Shown here in pieces: positions 50,370 to 58,797 of a stretch of 64,000 nt of DNA (positions are counted from its first letter, which is position 1; every line of letters begins with the position of its first letter). Origin of the DNA: Mangrovihabitans endophyticus (lineage in GTDB: Bacteria > Actinomycetota > Actinomycetes > Mycobacteriales > Micromonosporaceae). The stretch spans positions 39,250 through 103,249 of the forward strand of contig NZ_BMMX01000017.1 in assembly GCF_014646155.1 (NCBI RefSeq). The letters run 5' to 3'. A model generated the notes under the pieces. That model was given only the letters and a program-made list of their open reading frames with translations. It was not told where the DNA came from and searched no databases. The position numbers and the translations under genes are program-made.

Positions 50370-50896
50370 GGTTGCGAGCCCGGGCCGGGCCGCTGATCCC
50401 CGACGATGCCCTCGACCTCCAGTAGTTGCTCGAAGATCGCGGTCATCGCCGCCTGGCTGCGGTCGGAGAGCCCGGTTCCGGCCAACACGTCGCGCAGCAA
50501 CACCTGTTGCGCGCCCACGCGGCGCAACTGGTCGAGGCGTTCCAGGTCGCGCGTGACCTCCGCGGCCGATCCGGGGTCGACGTCCTCGACCAGGTATCCG
50601 ACCGGTACGCCGAAGGCGATGGCCAGAGCCTTGAGGTGGCTCAGGCGCGGATCGGTCACCTTCCCCTGGCGCAGCTCGCCGATGTAGGCACCGCTGATGG
50701 TGACCTCGCCCACAGCACGCCGGATCCGGTCGGCCACCTCGCCGGGTCCGTTGATGCGATCCGCGACCTCGCTGTTGAAGTACTCCCGTCCGTGCCGTCC
50801 ACGTCGTATCTCCTCGGGCCTGGGCCGGATGGTGGCGAACAACCGGTTGATCTTCGTAGCGAGGGAGTCGGCGGGCTCATGAGCCTTCTCGTCCAT
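50366..50896 (-). CDS. XRE-family HTH regulator
   Basis: 176 aa. HTH at about residues 50-110 (ISGAYIGELRQGKVTDPRLSHLKALAIAFGVP pattern; recognition helix ISGAYIGELRQG). The N-terminal 45 residues are charged; the C-terminal part is a helical extension. ATG at 50896 has GGAGA upstream. First gene of the operon and probable repressor of it, inactivated by the ImmA/IrrE peptidase. Confidence 0.88.
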   Translation of the reverse strand: MDEKAHEPADSLATKINRLFATIRPRPEEIRRGRHGREYFNSEVADRINGPGEVADRIRRAVGEVTISGAYIGELRQGKVTDPRLSHLKALAIAFGVPVGYLVEDVDPGSAAEVTRDLERLDQLRRVGAQQVLLRDVLAGTGLSDRSQAAMTAIFEQLLEVEGIVGDQRPGPGSQP

Positions 50897-51161
50897 CGTG
50901 GTTCTCCGCTCTCGTTAAACGATTGTTGAGAGCTGCGCACGGATAAACAGGCGTTGCGTACACATTGGAAACGAGCGTAGTGTCGCTTTTCGACGATGTC
51001 ACCCGAGGGGGCGGGTGACCGGAGGCCAACTGCCCAGGGTAGGCGCTCCGGCCGTCTCCCGGATCGCCGCGGCATCGGCCGTGGAGGGCGGGATGCCGGT
51101 CAGGGGCAGGGAACGGGGGTGTCCCTCACCGGCGTCACCGGCCGCCGCGGTCACCAGCGTC

Positions 51162-51770
51162 TCAGCGCGCGGCGACGGCCCGCACGATCACGTCGGTCAG
51201 GCGTGCCGCGGCCCGCGTCGCCGCGAGGCCGCCCTGATGCAGCACGGTGAGATCCTCCGCCGCGCAGGCGGGCGGGCTGTGCCGCACCGCCGCGGCCAGC
51301 CCGGCGTGCTGTCCGGCCCAGTCGGCCACGGTCCGGTTCAGCGTCGCCACCAGCGTCGGCGGGTCGTCCGTGGCGGACTGCTCAAGCGCACGCTGCCGGT
51401 ACGGCCAGTACGACCACACCTTCGTCTCGTCGATGAGCTGCTCGACCGGGTCCCGGCGCAGATAGTGCAGGGCGAGCTCCACGGATGTCGGGCGCCCGTC
51501 GCGGATCAGGGCGTCGACCATGCGATGGCGGGCCCGGGCACCGGCCACCTCATAGAACGTGCTCCTGCTGCCGCGTGGCTCGGTGGCCGCCACGATGCTG
51601 CGCCACGTCAGTGGCGCGGATACCTCATCGGCGATCAGTTGCGCCGTGGCCCGGAAATAGATGGATCTCGTCTGCCAATGATTGCGACGCGGAGAGCTGT
51701 TCGCGGACAGCCGGGCATACCACGTCGCGACCACGGTGTTGCGCAGTTCCCAGTGGAGCGTTGTCGACAT
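51162..51770 (-). CDS. TetR-like HTH protein
   Basis: 202 aa. Segment TWRSIVAATEPRGSRSTFYEVAG (about residues 57-79) aligns with a TetR recognition helix-turn-helix (SRSTFY). The C-terminal helices (HYLRRDPVEQLIDETKVWSYWPYR) recur in actinobacterial proteins of unknown function. ATG at 51770 has GGAG 10 bases upstream. No neighbour target is evident; autoregulation is possible. Confidence 0.65.
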   Translation of the reverse strand: MSTTLHWELRNTVVATWYARLSANSSPRRNHWQTRSIYFRATAQLIADEVSAPLTWRSIVAATEPRGSRSTFYEVAGARARHRMVDALIRDGRPTSVELALHYLRRDPVEQLIDETKVWSYWPYRQRALEQSATDDPPTLVATLNRTVADWAGQHAGLAAAVRHSPPACAAEDLTVLHQGGLAATRAAARLTDVIVRAVAAR

Positions 51771-51948
51771 CGGGTGATCTCCATGCCGGCGCCGTTGTGA
51801 AATCCGGACGTCATGGCATCGGGATCCGCGTCGCCGCCACACGACCGCCCGACAGCCGGAGATGGTTTCTATCACCGGGATGGGGCAATGCGTAGCCTGC
51901 CGGACGGTTTCGCCGTTTCCGGTTAGTGAGTGAACTTTTTTCAACAAT

Positions 51949-52047
51949 GCTGGTCCCCGCGAGGGCTGGTCCCCGCGAGGGCTGGTCCCCGGGAGGGCTG
52001 GTCCCCGCGAGAGTGCTGGGTTGGCGAGGGCTGGGCCGGCGAGGGCT
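51949..52047. repeat. 16-bp tandem repeat, GCTGGTCCCCGCGAGG
   Basis: Three near-identical units (51949-51996) followed by three or more degenerate ones (GCTGGGCCGGCGAGG type). The array ends in GGGACCAGCCC (52064-52074), complementary to GGGCTGGTCCC in the units, so it can fold on itself. Confidence 0.8.
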
Positions 52048-52081
52048 GGGCCCGGCGAGTGCCGGGACCAGCCCTTGACGT

Positions 52082-52122
52082 GACGGCATCCCACGCGGGG
52101 GGTGGGCGCGTGGGATGCCGTC
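52082..52122 (-). terminator. Terminator of the secretory lipase gene
   Basis: Perfect 15-bp arms GACGGCATCCCACGC (52082-52096) and GCGTGGGATGCCGTC (52108-52122), 11-nt loop, 27 bases beyond the lipase stop. Confidence 0.88.
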
Positions 52123-52148
52123 GGCTCGGGGGGTGCCGAGGCCCGGGT

Positions 52149-53255
52149 TCAGCCGAACCGGGCCGCGATCCAATCGGCGACCGTGTCCACGGTGGCGAAC
52201 ACCGCGCCGTCGTGGTCCGCGCCGTCGACCTGCACGAATTCGACCGGCTGGTCGTACGCCTGCAACTCGGGGAGCAGCGCCCCGGCGGTCAAGCCGTACG
52301 GCACCGCCTCGTCCTCGGTGCCCTGCACCAGCAGGATCGGCGCGCTCGGTGCGGACTGTGCCGGGTCGACGTACAGGGCCAGCTCGTCGAGCACCGGCTG
52401 GGGCAACGCGCCGCCGTTGAGCAGTTGCTCGGCGGTCAGCGACGCGTACGCGTCAAGGATCTCGTACAGGCATCCGGTGCGCAGGACCGACGTCTTCTGC
52501 TTCGCCGGCGCCGCCAGCACGGTGTTCGGGTTGAACGTCTTGTCGACCGCCTTGAGCCCATAGAGTCCCATCACCAGATAGCCGTTCCCGGGCGTGCCCG
52601 GCACCAGCGGGGCGAAGATCTGCGCGTTGGACACCGGCGCGATCGAGGCCACGCCCTTCAACACCAGCCCACCGTCGTACGCGGGAGCGAGCTCGTCGGC
52701 GAACAACGCGCCCTGGCCGCCCTGCGAGTGGCCGTCCACCACATACTGGGTGCTCAGCGTCGCGTCGAGCGCACGCGCCGCCTTGACGCTGTCGATGATG
52801 GACCGCGCTTCGCTCATCCCCATCAGGTACGGGTGATCCTGCGGCGTGCCCAGGCCGGGGTAGTCGGGTGCGGTGACCGTCCAGCCCTTCTGCAGCAACT
52901 TGGCGATGGCCGCCCGCGCCTCGGGCCAGAAGACGTCCATGTTGCTGCTGGGCGCGCACTGGTCGGCCAGCCCGGTGGAGCCGTGCGCCCATACCACGGT
53001 CTTGTCCGTCTTGCCGGTCTTCGGGGTGAGCACGAGCCCGGTCGCCGGAATGGGGGTGCCGTCGATCGCGGTGGTCACGTACGTGACACGCGTGCCGGTG
53101 GCCAGCGGCTCCAGCTCTGGCGGCAGCGTCGCGGAGGTGCTGAGCAGCACCGTTCCGGTGCCGAGCCTGGCCTGTGCCGGAACGGCGGTGGATAAGATGC
53201 CGGCAATCACGACCGCGACGACCGCAGCGAATCGCCGCACGAATAGGGTTTTCAC
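52149..53255 (-). CDS. Secreted lipase/alpha-beta hydrolase (secretory lipase family)
   Basis: 368 aa. Signal peptide 1-29 (AVPAQA/RLG). Nucleophile elbow VDGHSQGGQGAL, Asp in LVQGTEDEAVPYG, His in VDGADHDGAV. The 'TGLVLTPKTGK' and DYPGLG segments are those of the secretory lipase (LIP) family acting on lipids or esters outside the cell. GTG at 53255, within the promoter-like TTCACGTACGTGGC sequence. Monocistronic with its own terminator. Confidence 0.88.
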   Translation of the reverse strand: MKTLFVRRFAAVVAVVIAGILSTAVPAQARLGTGTVLLSTSATLPPELEPLATGTRVTYVTTAIDGTPIPATGLVLTPKTGKTDKTVVWAHGSTGLADQCAPSSNMDVFWPEARAAIAKLLQKGWTVTAPDYPGLGTPQDHPYLMGMSEARSIIDSVKAARALDATLSTQYVVDGHSQGGQGALFADELAPAYDGGLVLKGVASIAPVSNAQIFAPLVPGTPGNGYLVMGLYGLKAVDKTFNPNTVLAAPAKQKTSVLRTGCLYEILDAYASLTAEQLLNGGALPQPVLDELALYVDPAQSAPSAPILLVQGTEDEAVPYGLTAGALLPELQAYDQPVEFVQVDGADHDGAVFATVDTVADWIAARFG

Positions 53256-53342
53256 GTACGTGGCCTTTCGGTGGGGTGTGCTATTTGGGCAGGATAGAGC
53301 CGTACAGGAATAGCGAAAAGGGTGGTGAAAAAGAATCGCCGA

Positions 53343-54524
53343 TCAGGCGAAATGATCCGCGATACGGCGCAGCGCGGTGATGGTCTCCCGGTCGCGGCGC
53401 TCATCGTCCTGTGTGGGCCAGGCGCTGCATTTGACGATCACCACGTCGGCCGACGAGTCGACGAAGAGGTATTGTCCGTGCACACCCACCGCGGTGAACG
53501 CGTCGAATGCCATGCCGCCCAGCGTCCACCACTGGTTGGCATATCCGTAGTGGTCGTACCCGCTCGGACCGAGCGCGCCGACGGCCAGGTGCGGCTGGTC
53601 GCTCCCGCGGCTGCGGCGCACCCAGTCACGGGGCACGATCTGCCGGTCCGCGATCGCGCCGTCGTGCGCCATGAGCAGCCCGAGCCGGGCCACGTCGCGG
53701 GCGGTGGCGTTGAACGAGCCGGCCCCGATCGCGGTGCGCGGGCGTGCCCGGGTCAGCCAGTAGAACGCGTCCCGCTCGGCGCCGATCGCGCTCCACAGGC
53801 GTTTCGTGGCGTACGCGGCGAGGGACATGCCGGTGGCCGATTCCAGGATCCAGCCGATGACCTGGGCGTCGAAGGTGGAGTAGTTGAACCGTTGGCCGGG
53901 TGCCGCGGTGCGCGGCGCCGCGCGTACCACCTGGGCGACGTTCCCGCCGCCCATGACGGCCTGCTCGAAACGCTTGATCCCGCTGTCCGGCACGTCCCAG
54001 TCCTCCCGGTCGCCCACCCCGCTGCTCATGTCCAGCAGGTCGGCGAGGGTGTTCTCGGCGTACGCCGTGTCACCGAAACTGGGCAGGTAGTCGGTGACCC
54101 GGTCCTTGACGCTGTCGATCGCGCCCTCGGCGAGCGCGATGCCGAGCAGCATCGACGTCACCGATTTGGAGACCGAGAACAGTTGCATCCGCGAGCGAGG
54201 GCCGGCGAACGCGCCGGGATAGCATTCGTGCACCACCATGCCCTGACGCAGCACCACGAAGGCCGTGGTGAACGTCCGCCGGTGCAGATCCTCTATGCTG
54301 TAGTCGCGGTCCTCGAAGCGATAGGTCAGGTCCATCGGCTGCGGATCGTGACGCAGCGGCCGGTGCGCCTCGCCGCGCGGCACCCGCTCGGTCGGCATCA
54401 GCCAGTTCATGTGCGTGAACGTCCATTCGTTGAACGGTCGCCGCATGATCAGGTCACCTTGACGGTCCCACCAGGACGGAGCCCGCGCGGGGCGGGCCGC
54501 GGATCGCTCGGTCGTGCTCGTCAT
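53343..54524 (-). CDS. Serine hydrolase of the beta-lactamase class C/esterase fold
   Basis: 393 aa. SxxK in FSVSKSVTS (nucleophile Ser), Tyr motif in FNYSTFDAQV, third-box region YGYANQWWTLGG. No signal peptide, so a cytosolic esterase or amidase (6-aminohexanoate-dimer-hydrolase-like) rather than a secreted beta-lactamase. ATG at 54524 is 1 base from the preceding stop and 4 codons from another ATG at 54536. Operon with the TetR-C-like gene. Confidence 0.87.
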   Translation of the reverse strand: MTSTTERSAARPARAPSWWDRQGDLIMRRPFNEWTFTHMNWLMPTERVPRGEAHRPLRHDPQPMDLTYRFEDRDYSIEDLHRRTFTTAFVVLRQGMVVHECYPGAFAGPRSRMQLFSVSKSVTSMLLGIALAEGAIDSVKDRVTDYLPSFGDTAYAENTLADLLDMSSGVGDREDWDVPDSGIKRFEQAVMGGGNVAQVVRAAPRTAAPGQRFNYSTFDAQVIGWILESATGMSLAAYATKRLWSAIGAERDAFYWLTRARPRTAIGAGSFNATARDVARLGLLMAHDGAIADRQIVPRDWVRRSRGSDQPHLAVGALGPSGYDHYGYANQWWTLGGMAFDAFTAVGVHGQYLFVDSSADVVIVKCSAWPTQDDERRDRETITALRRIADHFA

Positions 54525-54525
54525 G

Positions 54526-55425
54526 TCAGTCCCCATCGGTCGTCGCGGTGTCGTCGTTCGCGCCGCTTTCAAAGAGTTCACGCAGAGTCCGGCCGCTTGG
54601 TTCATCGATCGGTTCGAGATAGCTGTGCATCATCGCGAGGATCGCCTTGCCGGCCAGGTTCCCGGCCGGGTCCTCGCCGATGATCCCGGCACCCGGGTCG
54701 CCGAGCTGGTGCACCGCGAAGCCCTCGGTGATGGCGGCCAGAATGTTGGTGAACTCCTCAAGCGTGATGCCCTGGCGTAGCTGGTAGCCGCGCGCGGCGA
54801 TGGTCTCGGCGTAGATCTTCATCCAGGGCTCAAGGGCGCCGGCGTAGTTGTTGGCGATCGCGTCGTGGATGCCGTCGTTGCGATCGGCGGTGGCGGCCAT
54901 GATCAACTGCAGCCGGAACAGCGGCATCCGGCAGATGGCTCGCACTTCGTGGTACGCCGCACGCTCGACCGCGTCCACGAAGCTCCGGTCGGTGATCAGC
55001 CAGTCGCCGCGCGTCTCCAGGCCGGCGCCGTACTGCGGGTCGTAGTTCATGGCGTGGAAAAGGAACGTCAGAAGGTCGTTGATGTAGTCGTCGTGGCACG
55101 CCCAGGTGGCCCGGTACGGCCCGTCGCCCTTCTGGCGCAGGAATGGCGGCGACAGGGTTTCCATCTCCCGCGACAGGGCGCGCTCGGTGAGGAATCGCAG
55201 CCCTGACCAGTACGGCTTGCGATCACTGTCGGCGGCGCACTCACCGGGGTCCCGCGCACCGAGGTTGTGCTCGACGAGGTTGGCGCCTGCCTTCAGGTAC
55301 GACGCCACCTTCAGCGAGTTGACCAGGGCGTCCCGTGTGGACTTCCGGACGCCCTTGACGCGGGTGACAATGCCGGAAAGGTCCTGATTATACGGGTAGG
55401 GCAGGTCCTTCTTGTCGTACGCCAT
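54526..55425 (-). CDS. Protein with TetR C-terminal-like domain, no obvious HTH
   Basis: 299 aa, all-helical, soluble. The last third (TLEEFTNILAAITEGFAVHQ then LGDP) looks like the ligand-binding end of TetR regulators, and YHEVRAICRMPLFRLQLIMAAT also fits that fold. The N-terminal 60 residues (VRKSTRDALVNSLKVASYLK) do not show a clear HTH. It may be a divergent regulator or a stand-alone ligand-binding protein. Coupled to the serine hydrolase gene (1-base gap). Confidence 0.5.
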   Translation of the reverse strand: MAYDKKDLPYPYNQDLSGIVTRVKGVRKSTRDALVNSLKVASYLKAGANLVEHNLGARDPGECAADSDRKPYWSGLRFLTERALSREMETLSPPFLRQKGDGPYRATWACHDDYINDLLTFLFHAMNYDPQYGAGLETRGDWLITDRSFVDAVERAAYHEVRAICRMPLFRLQLIMAATADRNDGIHDAIANNYAGALEPWMKIYAETIAARGYQLRQGITLEEFTNILAAITEGFAVHQLGDPGAGIIGEDPAGNLAGKAILAMMHSYLEPIDEPSGRTLRELFESGANDDTATTDGD

Positions 55426-55729
55426 GACGTGATTGTTGTCCGATTCGGAGCAGAGACAAGTCCGTACGTGCGTAGTACTCGGAGGCTAGGACTCTGGACA
55501 TTTCTCACACCGACTCCAATGTGACGAAACGTGATTAGAGAATAACTCTCCGAATGCATTTCGCGGCTCCGGTTCCCCCGAACGGGTGGCAACCGCACCG
55601 CGGCTTGGGCAAAGGGCGCCACCAGGCGAACCCGAACGTCCAAGTCCCGAACGCCCCGCCCGCCCCCGCCCCCGCCCCGGCCCTCGCCCGCCCCGTCGCC
55701 CCGCGCTCGCCCGCGCCCCCGCGTGCCCC

Positions 55730-55803
55730 GTCGATCTTGAACTTTGTGTGGTCGTTATGCACTGCCAAAGGCCACATGTCCGACCGCAAACTCCAAGATC
55801 GAC
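55730..55803. repeat. Palindromic intergenic repeat, copy 3
   Basis: Left arm GTCGATCTTGAACTTTG, right arm CAAACTCCAAGATCGAC, with ACATGTCCGACCG between. One or two mismatches in the stem. Confidence 0.88.
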
Positions 55804-55827
55804 TCGGTTCTTCAGTCTGTGGAGGAC

Positions 55828-55892
55828 GATCTTGGACTTGCGGGTCGGACATGTGCGATTTGTGCGGGCAAGACTGGCGCGCTAAGTCCAAG
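55828..55892. repeat. Palindromic intergenic repeat, copy 4 (degenerate right end)
   Basis: Left arm GATCTTGGACTTGCGGGTC then GGACATGTG; right side AAGTCCAAG (55884-55892) but the following ATCGAC is replaced by the start of the 9-bp array, as if the array has eaten into it. Confidence 0.75.
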
Positions 55893-56032
<140 letters not shown>

Positions 56033-56094
56033 GGTGAGGGCGGGGAGGGCGGGCTTGGACCGGGGTCGTGTGGGCCGGCGGGCGCGCCGTACGG

Positions 56095-58176
56095 TCAGCC
56101 CTGCTGCGCTGCCCGGTCGTGTGCCACGCGGACCAGCTCCATCAGGCCCGCCGCGTACTCCTGGGACTCCGCATGCGCCTCGTCGAACGGCGGCTGGAAG
56201 CCCACACCCTCCCAGCGTTGCGCCGACTCGTTCCAGCGGTCGTTGCCCACTTCGAAGTCCCAGGCGAAGATGCCCTGGTCGTAGTACAGCTCGTCGGCCG
56301 AGTTGCCGGCCGCCGAGTACAGCACGTCCGCCACCGGCCCGGTGTAGGACGGCCAGGTGACGGTGCCCCGGTACGAGCCGATGGCCGCGATGATGCGCCG
56401 CGCGCTGTCCAGGAAGTATTTCGACTCGTCGATGGACGGCCGTGGCAGGGTGATCCGCCCGTCCGCCTGGTAGGCGCCCGGCGGCCACATGAAGTATCCG
56501 CCGTAGCTGTGCACGTTCAGGGCGAATTCTATGTTCTGGTGCGCCCGCGCCAGCGCGATCACGTTGCGGCTTTCCGGTTCGGACAGTTCCCCGGTTCCGG
56601 CGTACGTGCCGGACAGGCATCCCGTACTGGCCCCGGCGTATCCGTCGAAGAGCGACCCGACGGCGTAGTTGCGGTTGACGTCCACGCCCCACAGGTCGCG
56701 GTACACCGGGTCACGATCCTGGCCGGTGCAATGATTGACCATGTTCTTGCGCTGGAAGTTGAAGTCATTGAAGGAGTAGTTGGCGCCGTCCGGGTTGACC
56801 GTCGGGATCACGAACACGTCCACCGACTGCAGCAGGTCGCGGGTGGCCGGGTCGGTCGCGTAGTTGGCCAGCAACCGTTCCGCGAACTCCATGGTGACCA
56901 GGGGAGTTGCCCACTCGCGGGCGTGTTCCTGCGAATAGGCCAGCACGCCGATGCGCGAGCCGTCGCGCACCGCGCCGATCCGCAGCGCCTGGACGGTCCA
57001 CGGGTGCTGCGGTACCTCGGTGCCGTGCAGGCCGTCGTCCAAGCGTACCGGGCCGGTCACCGGCATCGGCAGGCCCTCCGAGCCTTCTTCCGCGAAGGCC
57101 CGGAAACGCTGCGGGTAGCGGGCCGAGATGAAGGCCGCCACGTCGTCGGTCGTGCTGATCACCTTGCCGCCGCCGTCGGTGGCGAGCGTGACGGTGAGCA
57201 CCCGGTCGCGATAGGTCGCCGTCAGCGGACGGTTCGGCCGCCCGGGGTCTACGGTGCGCGCCTGGACGCCGTTCATGCCCTGGGCGCCGAACTTCACCGA
57301 TTCCACGACCACGGCGGCGGCGTTGGGGTCGCCCAGGTATGCCGCGGCGGTACGCCGGTACCCCTGCGTCTTGTCCGGCAGGTCGATGACGTCGACCAGG
57401 TCCGGGTACTGCCGGGCCAGCCGGCCGATCCGGGCGCGGACGTCGATCGGGGTCATGTACGCGCCGACGAAGTCGCTCTGATACCCGCTGGGCTGGGCGG
57501 GCGGCTGTGCGCCGGGCCACGCCTCGGGCGTGGTGGGCCGAGCCGTGCCGCCCAGGCTGGACGTCGCGGTCACGCTCACCGGGCGGCTGGGCAGCGGCTG
57601 GGGGAGCGCGTAGTGATATTGGTACTCCCCGGCGTCGGAGAACCGCCGTAGCGCGTACGAGCCGGTGGTGCCGTCGGCCGTGGTCCACGTGACGGTGATC
57701 TCGACGTCCGGGTCGTCGGTGGCGGTCGTGGCCACCTGGGTCTGCAGGAAGGTCCGCCCGCCGGAGGTCCACCAGTACGCCTGCAGGAAGTGCAGGGTGT
57801 CGGTGGCGAGGGTGCGCGCCGCGCGCCGGCTCTCGGCCAGGTGGCGGGCGCCGTCCGCGGCGGTCTGGATGAGCTGGACGGGCTGGGCGCCCCGCGCGGT
57901 CAGGTCCGCCAGCTCGGCGCCGGTGACCACCAGGTCGGCGAGCACCCCGCCGGATTCGTCGCGCGGGTGGGCGGCCAGGTCGGCGCCGTCGTCGACGAGG
58001 CGGGCCAGCATGGCCTCGCCCGGCAGCCGGAAACGCACCAGCCCGGTCTGGCCGGCGGCCAGCGTGATGGTGGGCGCGGCGTCGGGGGTGGCGGCCACAC
58101 CGCGGCCCGCGGGGGCGAGCACGGTGGCCGTCACGAGGGCTGCGGCGGCGGTGGCCGCCCAGCGTCTGGCTGACAT
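56095..58176 (-). CDS. Secreted M14 zinc carboxypeptidase
   Basis: 693 aa. Signal peptide 1-28. A beta-rich N-terminal half (about 30-240) precedes the M14 domain. Zinc ligands HAREW (HxxE) and the His in LNVHSYGG; catalytic Glu in WDFEVGNDR near the C-terminus; substrate Arg/Asn in GVDVNRNYA. Cleaves C-terminal residues from extracellular peptides. AGGAGG precedes the ATG. Monocistronic. Confidence 0.92.
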   Translation of the reverse strand: MSARRWAATAAAALVTATVLAPAGRGVAATPDAAPTITLAAGQTGLVRFRLPGEAMLARLVDDGADLAAHPRDESGGVLADLVVTGAELADLTARGAQPVQLIQTAADGARHLAESRRAARTLATDTLHFLQAYWWTSGGRTFLQTQVATTATDDPDVEITVTWTTADGTTGSYALRRFSDAGEYQYHYALPQPLPSRPVSVTATSSLGGTARPTTPEAWPGAQPPAQPSGYQSDFVGAYMTPIDVRARIGRLARQYPDLVDVIDLPDKTQGYRRTAAAYLGDPNAAAVVVESVKFGAQGMNGVQARTVDPGRPNRPLTATYRDRVLTVTLATDGGGKVISTTDDVAAFISARYPQRFRAFAEEGSEGLPMPVTGPVRLDDGLHGTEVPQHPWTVQALRIGAVRDGSRIGVLAYSQEHAREWATPLVTMEFAERLLANYATDPATRDLLQSVDVFVIPTVNPDGANYSFNDFNFQRKNMVNHCTGQDRDPVYRDLWGVDVNRNYAVGSLFDGYAGASTGCLSGTYAGTGELSEPESRNVIALARAHQNIEFALNVHSYGGYFMWPPGAYQADGRITLPRPSIDESKYFLDSARRIIAAIGSYRGTVTWPSYTGPVADVLYSAAGNSADELYYDQGIFAWDFEVGNDRWNESAQRWEGVGFQPPFDEAHAESQEYAAGLMELVRVAHDRAAQQG

Positions 58177-58293
58177 GGAACCTCCTGCGGTTCTCGGATG
58201 AGGATGCCGGTTTCACATCAGTGCATTCATCGATCAATGTCAACGAGTGTGGACCCGCGGGTGCCGGACGCGGCCGACGGGTATGCAAGTGTC

Positions 58294-58686
58294 ATGAACG
58301 CAGAGAAGCTCGGTGCGCAACGGTTCGTCTCGCTGACCACCTATCGCCGGGACGGCACGCCGGTGCCCACCCCGGTGTGGGTGGCCCGCGACGACGAGGC
58401 GCTGCTGGTCACCACCCCGGCGGACACTGGGAAGGTCAAGCGGCTGCGGCGTGACCCGCGGGTGCGGATGCAGCCCAGCACCCGCGGCGGCAAGGTCGCG
58501 CCGGATGCGCCGGCGCTCACCGGCACCGCGCAGATCATCGACCAGGACGCCGGTGCGGCGCGGCTCACCGACCTGTTCCGGCGCAAGTACGGGCTGGAGT
58601 ACCGGATCTTCTCGACGGTGGAGCGGATCGTGGCGCGTGGCCGCCGTCCACGGGTGCTGTTGCGTATCACCCCGGACCAGGCGTGA
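58294..58686 (+). CDS. PPOX-class (F420/FMN-dependent) oxidoreductase
   Basis: 130 aa split-barrel protein: FVSLTTYRRDGTPVPTPVWV, then VTTPADTGKVKRLRRDPRVRM and KYGLEYRIFS. Actinobacterial members of this family (Rv-type) mostly use F420 as hydride carrier. ATG at 58294; no Shine-Dalgarno is seen and TATGCA lies 10 bases upstream, so the mRNA could be leaderless. Substrate unknown. Confidence 0.87.
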   Translation: MNAEKLGAQRFVSLTTYRRDGTPVPTPVWVARDDEALLVTTPADTGKVKRLRRDPRVRMQPSTRGGKVAPDAPALTGTAQIIDQDAGAARLTDLFRRKYGLEYRIFSTVERIVARGRRPRVLLRITPDQA

Positions 58687-58729
58687 CCGCCGTGCCCGGA
58701 CCGGGTAGGGCGGCTCGGCCCAGGCGGTA

Positions 58730-58757
58730 TTGACAGTCCTCGCTGGCGCGGTAAGCA
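58730..58757 (+). promoter_or_regulatory. Promoter of the arabinofuranosidase-like gene
   Basis: -35 TTGACA (58730-58735), 16-bp spacer, -10 TAAGCA (58752-58757); the CebR box begins at the last base of the -10. Confidence 0.65.
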
Positions 58758-58772
58758 TGGGAGCGCTCCCAT
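58757..58772. promoter_or_regulatory. CebR/CelR-type cellobiose operator 2
   Basis: ATGGGAGCGCTCCCAT, identical to 38968-38983, overlapping -10/+1. Predicts repression until cellobiose or a related oligosaccharide is present. Confidence 0.85.
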
Positions 58773-58797
58773 CCTCATTCCCCGCGAGGGAGGACCC

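Larger units (their letters stand above)
51771..52148. other. Intergenic region with 16-bp tandem repeats and a terminator
   Basis: No gene supported. The left half is the TetR-like gene's upstream region; then come 16-bp repeats (51949-52014 and degenerate continuation) and the lipase terminator hairpin (52082-52122). Confidence 0.6.

Noticed and set aside
40965..51770. Secondary-metabolite biosynthetic cluster around the two P450s
   Set aside because: No polyketide synthase, NRPS, terpene or RiPP core enzyme or precursor peptide was found between them.
51949..52047. Possible CRISPR array
   Set aside because: Units are contiguous 16-mers without unique spacers and no cas genes are present.
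53343..54524. Beta-lactamase resistance gene
   Set aside because: No signal peptide and the sequence resembles class C-type esterases/6-aminohexanoate hydrolases; resistance cannot be claimed.
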